From assembly GCA_965199185.1 (NCBI GenBank), contig CBDAQW010000040.1:65099-129098 (forward strand): a stretch of DNA of 64,000 nt, given 5' to 3'. Within the stretch, counting starts at the first letter, position 1, and each line of letters opens with the position of its first letter. Under the pieces are notes generated by a model that was not told where the DNA came from, made no database searches, and saw only the letters and a program-made list of their open reading frames with translations. The position numbers were made by a program, and so were the translations under genes. This DNA is from Endozoicomonas sp965199185. GTDB taxonomy: Bacteria; Pseudomonadota; Gammaproteobacteria; Pseudomonadales; Endozoicomonadaceae. Below are positions 10,157-18,905 of the stretch, one piece after another.

Positions 10157-11206
10157 TCAGACAGGTTCCTGACAGCTGTTTTCAGTCCGTTTCTCTATCA
10201 AACGGTAAATAGATTCTAATGTTTCTTCGGGCAGACAGGCAGTGACGGGCAGATACCAGTGTCGCTGGTTTGCCAGAGGCTGACACTTGACGGCATCCTT
10301 GGCGGTCATAATCACCGGCAGATCATCATCAAAATCAATATCGTTTGCAGAGAAGTCATGATGATCCGGAAAAGCATGAGGTAACACCTCATAACCCAGC
10401 TTCGATAATGTGTTGAAAAATCGCTGCGGATTCCCGATACCGGCTACAGCATGAACTTTGGTGGGTTTCGGTGCAAGTTCGGCAGAGTGCTCAAACAACC
10501 CGGGATTCACAGGCATCAGTTGATCGGGTTGCAAGTAAAAGCTTGAAGGCTGGCAGGCTCCAGCCGGTGTCGGCAGACGTCGTTTTGCATTGCCATTCAC
10601 TAGCACAATATCCACCGATCGCATTCGTTCGGGCGGTTCTCTTAAAGGACCTGCAGGCAGGCATAAACCATTGCCCAACATTCGTTCACCATCGAGCACC
10701 AGTATTTCGATATCACGCTGAAGATTGTAGTGCTGCAAGCCATCATCAGTAATGACCAGATCACAATCAGACTGTGCCAGGAGGTCTTGTACTGCCTGAA
10801 CCCGATCAGGATTCACGATCAGGGGCACCTGCAACTGTCGGGCCAGCATTACAGGTTCATCCCCCACCAGTGCCGGGTCTGATGCTGGGGTGACTGAAAC
10901 GGAATTATCACCGGCTTTCACACCAAATCCACGACTGACAATGCCCGGACGATGTCCTTTTTTCTGCAATGCGTTAACCAAAGCACTCACCACAGGTGTT
11001 TTGCCTGTACCACCTACAGTGATATTGCCAACCACAATCACTGGCACCGGGGATTGCCAGCGCCGTTGTTGGTGATACTTTTTTTTACGACGCTGGGCTA
11101 ATAATTGAAAAACCCAGCTCAATGGCAACATCAGACAGGTCCAGGAAAAACCCGCTTTATACCAGGAACCCGTGACTGCACGGTTCACAAACTGCGTTAA
11201 ACTCAC
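10157..11206 (-). CDS. lpxK: Tetraacyldisaccharide 4'-kinase LpxK
   Basis: A 349-residue LpxK, which phosphorylates the 4' position of the lipid A disaccharide precursor at the inner membrane. Motifs: an N-terminal hydrophobic helix (LMLPLSWVFQLLA), the P-loop VGNITVGGTGKTPVV near residue 57, GIVSRGFG, and LVITDDGLQHYNLQRD. The start overlaps the exbD stop by 4 bases. Length is slightly above E. coli LpxK (328). Confidence 0.95.
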   Translation of the reverse strand: MSLTQFVNRAVTGSWYKAGFSWTCLMLPLSWVFQLLAQRRKKKYHQQRRWQSPVPVIVVGNITVGGTGKTPVVSALVNALQKKGHRPGIVSRGFGVKAGDNSVSVTPASDPALVGDEPVMLARQLQVPLIVNPDRVQAVQDLLAQSDCDLVITDDGLQHYNLQRDIEILVLDGERMLGNGLCLPAGPLREPPERMRSVDIVLVNGNAKRRLPTPAGACQPSSFYLQPDQLMPVNPGLFEHSAELAPKPTKVHAVAGIGNPQRFFNTLSKLGYEVLPHAFPDHHDFSANDIDFDDDLPVIMTAKDAVKCQPLANQRHWYLPVTACLPEETLESIYRLIEKRTENSCQEPV

Positions 11207-11628
11207 CGGGTCTGTTCCGCCTGTTTACGTGTCGTCATACTGAGATTGACAAAACCCATCTGCCCCGCTGCATCCATAGCAGTCACTACTGACTGGTACG
11301 GCGTATTGGCATCGGCAGTAATCACCAGGGGTGTATTACTGTCGCCACCACTGGCCTTACCCAGTGCCCGCTTGATGGTATCCAGCTGACTATTCACCAG
11401 CCCCTGATTATTAATGGCGATCTCACCCTCTTTACTGATGGTGATTTCAACTTGTTTGGGTTGTTCCTGCAACACTTCACCCGATGATTCAGGCAAGTCG
11501 ATTGCCAGATGCGTTTCTTTGGTAAAGGTTGTGGACACCATAAAAAAGATCAGCAGCAGAAATACCACATCAATCAGTGGCGTCAGATTCACTGACAGGT
11601 CAGAGTCACGCTGTCTGCGAAACTTCAT
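11203..11628 (-). CDS. exbD: ExbD/TolR-family biopolymer transport protein
   Basis: A 141-residue protein with one N-terminal membrane helix (VVFLLLIFFMV) preceded by VNLTPLID; the Asp of that motif is the conserved protonatable residue of ExbD/TolR. The rest is a periplasmic domain. With the adjacent ExbB homologue it forms a proton-driven motor that energises a TonB-like or other envelope partner. No tonB gene is seen nearby. The gene overlaps exbB by one base and lpxK by four. Whether it serves TonB or lipid transport cannot be told from sequence. Confidence 0.92.
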   Translation of the reverse strand: MKFRRQRDSDLSVNLTPLIDVVFLLLIFFMVSTTFTKETHLAIDLPESSGEVLQEQPKQVEITISKEGEIAINNQGLVNSQLDTIKRALGKASGGDSNTPLVITADANTPYQSVVTAMDAAGQMGFVNLSMTTRKQAEQTR

Positions 11629-12254
11629 TATTTTTTGCCCTCGCTGACCTTGCGGTCGCCTTGCAGGACTTCCACCAGTTTGACGGCTTCCTGCTCCATA
11701 GTCACAACCAGTTCATCCACTCGGCGAGTAAAATAGCGATGGAAAATCAGCGCAGGAATAGCTACCGTCAAACCTGCCGCCGTGGTAATCAGTGCTTTAG
11801 AAATACCCCCTGCCAGCACACCGGCATTGCCTGTACCTTCGAGCATAATGACGGTAAACACATCAATCATCCCGATCACCGTACCCAACAACCCCATCAG
11901 TGGCGCAATGGCTGCGATGGTACCCAGCGCATTCATATAGCGTTCAAGGTCGTGAATCACTTTTGCCGCCTGCTCTTCAATGCTCTCTTTCATGATCTCA
12001 CGACCATTACGGGCATTGCTGAGACCGGCAGCCAGAATTTCTCCAAGGGGCGATTCGCTTTTTAGCTGTTCCAGCTTACGGTTATCAAGGCTATTACTTT
12101 TGATCCATTTCCAGACCTGGGGCAGCGTATTCTTGGGCGTTACCCGGGAAGGTTTCAGAGTCCACAGCCTTTCAAGGATAATTGCCATGGCAATCACTGA
12201 AGCCAGAAGAATGGGGAGCATCAGCCAACCGCCGGATTTCACCAGTTCGAACAC
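11628..12254 (-). CDS. exbB: MotA/TolQ/ExbB-family proton channel protein
   Basis: A 208-residue inner-membrane protein with three hydrophobic segments: residues about 10-28 (WLMLPILLASVIAMAIIL), about 110-135 (TIAAIAPLMGLLGTVIGMI) and about 148-172 (GISKALITTAAGLTVAIPAL). The LGTVxGMI and TTAAGLxVAIPA blocks are family hallmarks. It is first in the run exbB-exbD-lpxK. The upstream gap to comEC (180 bp) holds the 48-bp palindrome and probably the promoter. Confidence 0.93.
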   Translation of the reverse strand: MFELVKSGGWLMLPILLASVIAMAIILERLWTLKPSRVTPKNTLPQVWKWIKSNSLDNRKLEQLKSESPLGEILAAGLSNARNGREIMKESIEEQAAKVIHDLERYMNALGTIAAIAPLMGLLGTVIGMIDVFTVIMLEGTGNAGVLAGGISKALITTAAGLTVAIPALIFHRYFTRRVDELVVTMEQEAVKLVEVLQGDRKVSEGKK

Positions 12255-12354
12255 AATAATATTCCCTTTGTCGCAATTAAACGGGTGTACCTATAAAGGA
12301 TACTTGCCTGAAGTCTGCATCACTTTACCACAGTGCATTCCAGCATTTAATAGG

Positions 12355-12402
12355 CTATGAGGCCGTCTGAAAAGTCACGTGACTTTTCAGACGGCCTCAT
12401 AG
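12355..12402. repeat. 48-bp perfect palindrome with inverted AG-DUS-like words
   Basis: The sequence reads the same on both strands from 12355 to 12402, with CACGTG at the centre (12376-12381). Each arm contains AGGCCGTCTGAA, which equals the Neisseria 10-mer uptake word GCCGTCTGAA with its AG-DUS extension. It lies between the comEC stop and the exbB start, so it could act as a transcription terminator for comEC, but no T run follows on the minus strand. Confidence 0.9.
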
Positions 12403-12434
12403 TGGTTTGAGCGGCTAAGCCGGGTTCGATCGAA

Positions 12435-14714
12435 TTAATTCCACCAGTAACGGGCATGGGTCTGTCGATAACCGGATAACTGCAAGCGGTCGGCCCCAAG
12501 GGTAAAACTGACCGAACCATCAGTGGCAGTATTCCAGCTTCGGGCATTGACATCACTGACTCGCTCACAGGTTTCAGAAGCCGGGTGACCAAAACGATTA
12601 CCAAAGCCGGAAGAAAAAATCACTTCTTCCGGTTGTACCGCCTCAAGAAACGCTTTGCTGCTGGAATATTTGCTACCATGATGCGGTGCCAGCAAAATGT
12701 TAGCCCGCAAGTGAATGTTGCGAGATAACAAACTTTTCTCGACTTTTCTGCTGATATCGCCAGGCAGCAGAAAACTGTCTTTGCCTGCTGTGACTTTCAA
12801 TACACAGGAACGATCGTTACTTAATTTGAACTCACTACCTGCCAGTATCTGAAAGTCAACCCCATCCCACCGCCAGTGTTGCCCGGCCTGACAAGACTTG
12901 TAGTCTCCCTGATAACCTTCTATGGGAGAACCCGCCCAGACATCCACCCCACCAAACTGCTTAAGCAATGTTGGCAATCCTCCCGAATGATCACGATCAC
13001 CATGGGATATCATCACCCGGTCAATATGACGAACGCCCAACATTCGCAGCCCTGGCAGCAACACGCGATCGGCGGCTGAAAGTGTGTTGGTAAAGCGGTC
13101 GCCGGTATCATAAATCAGCGTATGTTGCTGAGTTCTGATCAGCACCGACAAGCCCTGACCAATATCAAACACCACACATTCCGCCTCTCCATGGTCAGGT
13201 GCTGACGACCGGGGAAACAGCCAGGGCAACAGAAGCACCGGAGCAAACCATTTTAGCCGCAGAGATGTGGGTGAAATCAGCAGAAAACCACCGAACAGAG
13301 CCAGCAGCAAGGTGATCATATCGGGTGCTGCAGGTACCGGAAGCAACATCGACCATGACTCAAACCAGATCAGCCCGGTATTAAAAACCAAAATCCCTGT
13401 TTCTGCCAGCATCAGACACTTCACCGCCAACCAGGGCCAGATGACCGACAAAAAACCAGCCATGAGAACCAGCGGTACCACCAACAATGCCACCAGCGGA
13501 ATCGCCAACAGGTTAATCAGAGGGGCAAACAAAGACACAGACTGCCCGGACATTAATAACAACGGCGTAAGCACACAGAAAACTACCCATTGCGGCTTAG
13601 TGATTTTCATAAAACCGGAAAGCAGCTGTCGACGCCCTCCCATACCAAACAACAACGCCGCTACCGCAAGAAATGAGTACCAGAATCCCGGACTGGTAAA
13701 GGCCAGTGGATCACAAAAAACCACCAGCATTAAAGCCGTCAACCACAAGGTGCTTCCCGCCGGTCGCACACCTAAAACGGGGCCGAGCAATGCAACCACG
13801 GTCATAATCAATGCTCGTTGAACCGGAATACTAAAACCAGCTAACGCGGCGTAAAACAATGCCAACAACAGTCCTGAACAACCCGCTATGATTGACATGG
13901 GAACCTTTCGGAGGGGGAGCGGCAACAACTTACCCAAACAGCGCACTAACCAAAAACCCAGGGCCGCCATTAAACCAATATGCAACCCCGAAATCACCAT
14001 AAGATGGGTAGTACCGGTCAGATTAAGGCTTTGCCACTGAGACTGACTTATACCCGACTTATCACCGGTTAGCAGCGCCACCAACATGCCCTGCGTACTC
14101 TCAGAGGTATGTCGGTTCACCCATTGCTTTAATTGCAGCCGCCACCGATTCAACCATTGCCTGGTTTTGCTGGCGGGCTTTAGTGACTCACCGGCTTTTA
14201 CATACCCGGTCGCCTGGATACCCTGCCGCACAATCCAGGCTTCGTAATCCATAGTGCCCGGGCTGGCAAAGGTATGAGGGCGCTTCAATTTTACCGTGAA
14301 TTGCCAGCGCTCTCCGGGAATTAATTCTGGCGCTCTAAACCAGCTCAGCCTGATCTTGTTGGGTAGTACGTCGGACGATACAAGGACAACATCAAAGCGG
14401 GTGGTTTCATCACTGATGACGGGCACGCCTGTGACTTCTGCTTCAATCGTTAACGTTGTTTGTTGTAACTCCTTTGCCAGCCAATTATCGGACACCTGTC
14501 TGGCAAAATGACTACTCCAGAACAGGGCTGCAAAAAATACAGCCAAATACACACTAACCAGGGAACCTCTACAGCTCATCACGGTCAAACAGATTGCAAC
14601 CATGCCGATGAAAACCACAACACCAGATGGCAAGGCATAAGGGAGTACCGAGACCCCAAAGGCCACCACTACAAATATCAACATGATGATGGCAGGTTTT
14701 AGCTGATATCGCAT
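12435..14714 (-). CDS. comEC: ComEC/Rec2 family DNA uptake channel
   Basis: A 759-residue inner-membrane protein. The N-terminus has two or three helices, then a soluble region (TIEAEVTGVPV, KIRLSW) of the OB-like DUF4131 type. The central competence domain includes LTGTTHLMVISGLHIGL and several helices. The C-terminal metallo-beta-lactamase-like domain carries VVFDIGQGLSVLI, YDTGD, the metal-ligand motif SHGDRDHSGG and LLAPHHGSKYSSS. ComEC carries single-stranded DNA across the inner membrane during natural transformation. It starts divergently from the DUF2062 gene; comEC-exbB-exbD-lpxK order matches Pseudomonas. Confidence 0.94.
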   Translation of the reverse strand: MRYQLKPAIIMLIFVVVAFGVSVLPYALPSGVVVFIGMVAICLTVMSCRGSLVSVYLAVFFAALFWSSHFARQVSDNWLAKELQQTTLTIEAEVTGVPVISDETTRFDVVLVSSDVLPNKIRLSWFRAPELIPGERWQFTVKLKRPHTFASPGTMDYEAWIVRQGIQATGYVKAGESLKPASKTRQWLNRWRLQLKQWVNRHTSESTQGMLVALLTGDKSGISQSQWQSLNLTGTTHLMVISGLHIGLMAALGFWLVRCLGKLLPLPLRKVPMSIIAGCSGLLLALFYAALAGFSIPVQRALIMTVVALLGPVLGVRPAGSTLWLTALMLVVFCDPLAFTSPGFWYSFLAVAALLFGMGGRRQLLSGFMKITKPQWVVFCVLTPLLLMSGQSVSLFAPLINLLAIPLVALLVVPLVLMAGFLSVIWPWLAVKCLMLAETGILVFNTGLIWFESWSMLLPVPAAPDMITLLLALFGGFLLISPTSLRLKWFAPVLLLPWLFPRSSAPDHGEAECVVFDIGQGLSVLIRTQQHTLIYDTGDRFTNTLSAADRVLLPGLRMLGVRHIDRVMISHGDRDHSGGLPTLLKQFGGVDVWAGSPIEGYQGDYKSCQAGQHWRWDGVDFQILAGSEFKLSNDRSCVLKVTAGKDSFLLPGDISRKVEKSLLSRNIHLRANILLAPHHGSKYSSSKAFLEAVQPEEVIFSSGFGNRFGHPASETCERVSDVNARSWNTATDGSVSFTLGADRLQLSGYRQTHARYWWN

Positions 14715-14922
14715 AGTTTTGTGAATTAAATCAGGGCATAATGCTCCGCCCCTTGGCTCAATTGATTGTTGAGTCAGAAAGCATAGCCGCTTTTTTATTT
14801 GAGTTATTTTTTTCTCCGCAGGAAGCTTTTGTAAAAGGCTTTTGTAAAGAGCCTTGGCACAAATGCCAATCTATCGACTACATTGGTACGTTGCGGATGA
14901 AATACAAAAACAGTGGAAGGAT

Positions 14923-15450
14923 ATGGCCAAAAAACTCATTCAGCGCTATCTGCCAGATCCAAAAGTGGTTCGGGAACACCGTTACCTGAGATTTCTTGGC
15001 TCTGCATTACATAATGCCAACCTCTGGCATCTGAATCGCCGCTCAGCCGCCGCCGCATTTTTTGTAGGTATTTTCTGCGCGTTTCTTCCCATTCCTTTCC
15101 AGATGGTAGTAGCTGCCGTATTATCGATCATTTTTCGCTGTAATATTCCTCTGTCCGTGGCACTGGTCTGGGTCACCAATCCGCTAACCATGCCTGCTAT
15201 TTTCTATTTCACTTATAAAGTCGGCTGCCTTATCCTTCAACTCCCCGTGAGCGAGACCTCTTTCGACCTCACTCTTCATAGCGTTGGAGCAGGTCTCGCA
15301 AAGGTCTGGAAGCCACTCTTCCTGGGTTCGATTGTTTCAGGTGTTGTGGGTGGATTTGTATCTTACCTGCTGATTCGGGCATACTGGCGATGGAATGTTG
15401 TCAAGCACTGGCGAAAGCGGCGCAAACAGCATTCAAACACTTCTGAATAA
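14923..15450 (+). CDS. DUF2062 domain membrane protein
   Basis: The frame is open from 14854, but the conserved family start is MAKKLIQRYLPDP at 14923, preceded by GGAAGG. The product is 175 residues. The family block NLWHLNRRSAAAAFFVGIFCAF and WVTNPLTMPAIFYF is clear, with about three membrane helices and a basic C-terminal tail (KHWRKRRKQ). The function of DUF2062 proteins is not established. It is divergent from comEC, as in Pseudomonas, where lolC/lolD normally follow; here they are displaced to 24 kb. Confidence 0.88.
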   Translation: MAKKLIQRYLPDPKVVREHRYLRFLGSALHNANLWHLNRRSAAAAFFVGIFCAFLPIPFQMVVAAVLSIIFRCNIPLSVALVWVTNPLTMPAIFYFTYKVGCLILQLPVSETSFDLTLHSVGAGLAKVWKPLFLGSIVSGVVGGFVSYLLIRAYWRWNVVKHWRKRRKQHSNTSE

Positions 15451-15470
15451 CCGCTAGCTGACTACTTCTC

Positions 15471-15773
15471 ATGCAAAGAAACTTTCAAAAACGCGAACCT
15501 AAACTGCAGGGGCGCGGTACACTTGAGTCTGTAAACACTGATGGACCTCACAGCGACTGGCTGGGCATGCCCGATTATTACATCCACACCCTGATGGTCG
15601 ATGGCGACGAATACAAGTACCTGTCTGCTGACCCGAAGCTGGATGTCAATACAGGTGACACCGTCGTATTCCGTTACAAAGAAACCGGTAAGGTAAAAAA
15701 AGAGCGTCGTATTGATAAACGCTCACTGGGTATTTATATCGACCCTGCCCAGTATATGAAGGATAACGCTTAA
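15471..15773 (+). CDS. Small protein of unknown function, 100 aa
   Basis: The product is soluble, charged and lysine-rich, with no signal peptide or membrane segment. It begins 20 bp after the DUF2062 gene on the same strand, so the two may be co-transcribed. It contains YKYLSADPKLDVNTGDTVVFRYKETGK, whose centre resembles a small beta-barrel domain. I do not recognise a family. The segment AACGCT...AGCGTTTTTT at its 3' end could form a weak terminator. Confidence 0.65.
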   Translation: MQRNFQKREPKLQGRGTLESVNTDGPHSDWLGMPDYYIHTLMVDGDEYKYLSADPKLDVNTGDTVVFRYKETGKVKKERRIDKRSLGIYIDPAQYMKDNA

Positions 15774-15812
15774 GCGCCGGCACCCCAGCGTTTTTTCCGA
15801 GGGTAGTGGCAA

Positions 15813-16171
15813 TTAAAAACTTACCAGTTCTGGTACAAATATGACATCCCACTTTTTGAGCTCTGGGTTGCGCAAAATATAAGGTTCAATGTTCGCCAAT
15901 CCGGTCTTCCGGGCAAATCCGACCATCCGCAGAAGGAACCAGGTTCGGCGACTGCTGCTCTCCAAACCACTATCAGCGTAGATAACCAGCTCATCAATAG
16001 ACTGGTTGTCTGCTTTCACGCCCTCCCACCATTGTTCCACCCGTGCCACCTCGGAAAAAACCTCAGATCACCTTACCATCTATGCTGAATTGCAGGGTTT
16101 TGTCTCAGTCCTCATCCCGTACTTGTTCTTCAATCAACTTCTGTCGTACAGCCTTTGCGGTCACTCGTGTA
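15813..16171 (-). pseudogene. ISAzo13-type transposase relic, middle and C-terminal scraps
   Basis: Minus-strand frames give YTRVTAKAVRQKLIEEQVRDED at 16171-16105, then after gaps KTLQFSIDGKV, and at 16049-15813 VIYADSGLESSSRRTWFLLRMVGFARKTGL. These match, in order, pieces of ISAzo13-family transposases, which typically have a DSGxENSSRR stretch before the catalytic C-terminus. Stops and internal deletions separate them and the HSKYNPIE end is absent. The N-terminal part lies beyond the IS630 element at 17306-17635. Confidence 0.7.
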
Positions 16172-17305
16172 TATTGATATGAGCCAATACTACACGACAC
16201 CTTAATATGTATCATGTTACCTCCGATGTAGAGGTATCCATGAGCAGAGTTGACGGTCGCAAAGTATCCCATGAAGTACGAGAAAGTATCCGGTTCGAGG
16301 CTATTCAAAAATGGTTAGACGGTGCTTCTGTCCAAGCACTTTCTGTCGAATACAGCACAGATAGATCCTGTATCTACCGCTGGATTGATCGTTACAAAAA
16401 AGGTGGCATGGAGGCGTTAAAAACACGCCCCATCGCACACAGTAAAAACGCCAAACTCTCGCCTGAGCAACGAGAGACACTCTCAAAGATCATTCTCACC
16501 AAAGACCCAACGTTTTACGGTTTTTATAAAGCACTGTGGTCTCGGGACATCATCGCAGCGGTGATCAAAACAGAGTTCAACATCACCATGCATCCTGCCG
16601 CTGTCAGTAAGATGCTCAGAAAAATGGGTCTAACGCCTCAGCGGCCAGTGCGAAAAGCCTGGCAGCAGAGCGAAAAAAAAAGTACAGGATTATTTGGATA
16701 CACGTTATCCAGCTCTTCGTAAACAGGCGGAAGAGGAAGGGGCTATTATCTATTTCATTGATGAAGCGAGCATACGTTCTGACTATCACTCCGGTACAAC
16801 TTGGAGCAAAAAAGGTTATACGCCAACTGTCACCAAAACTGGCGCGCGCTTTGGCATCAACATGATCGCCGCTGTCAGTGGTGAAGGGCACATGCGCTAC
16901 ATGACAATTACCGGCCGCTTTAATGCGGATGTCTTTATAAAGTTTCTGAAGCAAATAGTCGCATCACATGATCGTCCTGTAATGATCGTAACCGATGGTC
17001 ATTCTGCACACAGCGCCAAGAAAGTCATGAAATATCTCAAGAAAGAAGAACGGCTTCTTGACATACAGCTACTGCCACCCTAATCACCGGAACTGAACCC
17101 TGTTGAACTTGTCTGGAGTGTTCTGAAATCAGGGCATATTGGCCGTATGGCATTGAAAACCAAAAAGGCATTTCTCCGCGCGGTGAGTTCTGGACTTAAA
17201 TCGTTGCAGAGGAAGAAAAAGAAAATCCTGGGATTCTTTCGGGCGGAACATACTGCTTATGCTTGTCTTGAAAAGACTGTCGCATAGCGTAAACGCATAT
17301 CAATA
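16172..17305 (+). mobile_element. IS630-family element inserted at TA inside an ISAzo13-type relic
   Basis: The ends TTGATATGAG (from 16174) and the complement of CGCATATCAA (to 17303) form a short inverted repeat, flanked by TA on both sides (16172-16173, 17304-17305). TA duplication is the rule for IS630/Tc1. Removing the element rejoins the interrupted ISAzo13 frame exactly (RRNTFA then YTRVTAKAVRQ), which supports these ends. Confidence 0.88.
16240..17287 (+). pseudogene. IS630-family transposase, frameshift plus nonsense codon
   Basis: The first frame (from MSRVDGRKVSHEVRE at 16240) has the helix-turn-helix region VQALSVEYSTDRSCIYRWIDRYKKGG and ends at 16722. The second frame carries the DDE domain: FIDEASIRSD, VTDGHSAHSAKK and SPELNPVELVW. 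The shift lies at or near an A9 run (16673-16681), where some IS630 elements use slippage, so it could be programmed. TAA at 17081-17083 replaces the usual Tyr of PPYSPELNPVE, so the final catalytic Glu lies beyond a stop. The copy is probably dead. Confidence 0.88.
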
Positions 17306-17635
17306 GGCAAACGTATTGCGTCGTTGAGAATCTGCCTGACTTTCAGGCTCAACAAGGCTGCGAATGTCTTGTATCAGTTGCGGAGAGACATCTTCAGTTT
17401 TTTGCTTTCCAGAGAAGGCGTAGTGTCCATAACAGATCAGGCCTGTACGCTTCTCATTCATCCCGAGTTGAACTGTTTTTCGACCAACACTAAACTCCGT
17501 TTCGATTAGTCGGGCGCTTCCATAGCACAGTGTTTCAGCAACCTCTGCCATGAAGGCTCTGCACTCATGTCCTTTGAGTTTCGTTGCAGCTAATTTGATG
17601 AAGTGCCTACACTCATCAGGTATTTCGATATTCAT
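17306..17635 (-). pseudogene. ISAzo13-type transposase relic, N-terminal part
   Basis: The likely start is MNIEIPDECRHFIK at 17635 (the frame is open to 17671). It reads through ARLIETEFSVGRKTVQLGM (helix-turn-helix region) and SPQLIQDIRSLVEPESQADSQ, the N-terminal pattern of ISAzo13-family transposases, and is cut at 17305 by the IS630 element. The continuation is at 16171 and below. Confidence 0.75.
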
Positions 17636-17708
17636 AACAACGGGGAGATGGGGGGTAGAAAGTGCCCACATACTCCGGTAAGGTTTTCTATGCCGCTACC
17701 CTTTATGA

Positions 17709-18881
17709 TCAGCCTCTTAAATTGGTAACATCAATAGCACTGGTATGAATGCGTTGTCTGAACAGAGTATAAACAAAGCAGGTGAAAAATAAGCCGATAA
17801 CCAAGGATCCAACCCAATGAATTCTCAGAAAATCCAATTTAAAACAAAACGTCAATAGACTTAATAACGCTACATTACCGATTATATAACGAGCTTCACC
17901 CAGTCTATTGACCGTCATCTTCAATGCATCAGTATACACTCTAATGAGAGAATCAAGAGAACTAACAACAAACACAACACCTACAAACACCATTGTTATA
18001 TGATAAAAGTTGTTGACATCAATCTGTCTTGAGTAAATAAAGTACAGCCCTGAAAACCATATCGCTATAAGAATTGATGGCACAACAAGCATCACTAAAA
18101 ACAGTAGCCAAACCGGTAATCCATTAATAAAACGAGAAGTAAACTGCCCTATCATAATGCTCCATGATAACCACCAAAAAAGATAAAACTCATGATAGTC
18201 ATCAATCGGTAAAATAAAATAATGAATATTCTCAAAATAACTTTTTATCAAAGTAAACGTTAAAAAAATATCACCTACACTCGTATCACTAAAAAGGGTA
18301 ATTTGAACGTACAGAAAAATAATTAAAGTAAAAAAAAGAAAGCTGGATGCCAAGCTAAGAATGCGCACGTATTTTAACTTGGTACTAAAATAAACGGCTG
18401 CAAAAATTGAGGCAAAAACCACAAGATAGAAAAAGTAGTAATTTTCTATATCAGGTAGATACCAAGGCAGGTTACGCAATAAAAGAAACGCTGTAAATGC
18501 AGTATTCCCAATAATAACAATACAATTAATAAATTTAATCAACGGTAATTCAAAGAATCTTATTTCTGGCTCCAGGACAGAAAAATAAAAACAGGTAATG
18601 AAGTAAAAGGTCCAGACAAGAGCTCCCCAGAAACCAAACTCAATAGCCAAAGGGTTGATAAACTCATAAACAGGATGTTCTGCCGAATGTTCAAAAATAG
18701 GAAATTCCGTCAGTGGCAACATGATGAATCCGACATCAAGCCCTGAAGTAAAAAGAATTGCCAAAAATACATAAGTGCTGACCGGGGATGGTCCAACACA
18801 ACGATGCCCCCCCCATCGTATCAATATAAAAATCGTCAAACCAAGCGTAAAAATGATTCCTGAAGTTAACCAGATAGTCAC
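17709..18881 (-). CDS. Divergent BCCT-like (betaine/choline/carnitine) transporter
   Basis: A 390-residue, very hydrophobic protein with about 10 membrane segments. The block YLFWWLSWSIMIGQFTSRFINGLPVWLL resembles the conserved tryptophan-rich WAWW(I/L)SW...G.F.ARIS segment of BCCT carriers, and WGALVWTFYF resembles an early BCCT helix. It is about 100 residues shorter than usual and poorly conserved, so the substrate cannot be read. Its place 24 bp downstream of betA in the same direction suggests choline or betaine uptake. The gene is clearly more AT-rich than betA. It could be a shortened or decaying carrier. Confidence 0.6.
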   Translation of the reverse strand: MTIWLTSGIIFTLGLTIFILIRWGGHRCVGPSPVSTYVFLAILFTSGLDVGFIMLPLTEFPIFEHSAEHPVYEFINPLAIEFGFWGALVWTFYFITCFYFSVLEPEIRFFELPLIKFINCIVIIGNTAFTAFLLLRNLPWYLPDIENYYFFYLVVFASIFAAVYFSTKLKYVRILSLASSFLFFTLIIFLYVQITLFSDTSVGDIFLTFTLIKSYFENIHYFILPIDDYHEFYLFWWLSWSIMIGQFTSRFINGLPVWLLFLVMLVVPSILIAIWFSGLYFIYSRQIDVNNFYHITMVFVGVVFVVSSLDSLIRVYTDALKMTVNRLGEARYIIGNVALLSLLTFCFKLDFLRIHWVGSLVIGLFFTCFVYTLFRQRIHTSAIDVTNLRG

Positions 18882-18905
18882 TGTCCTACCCCATTTTTCG
18901 GCTAC

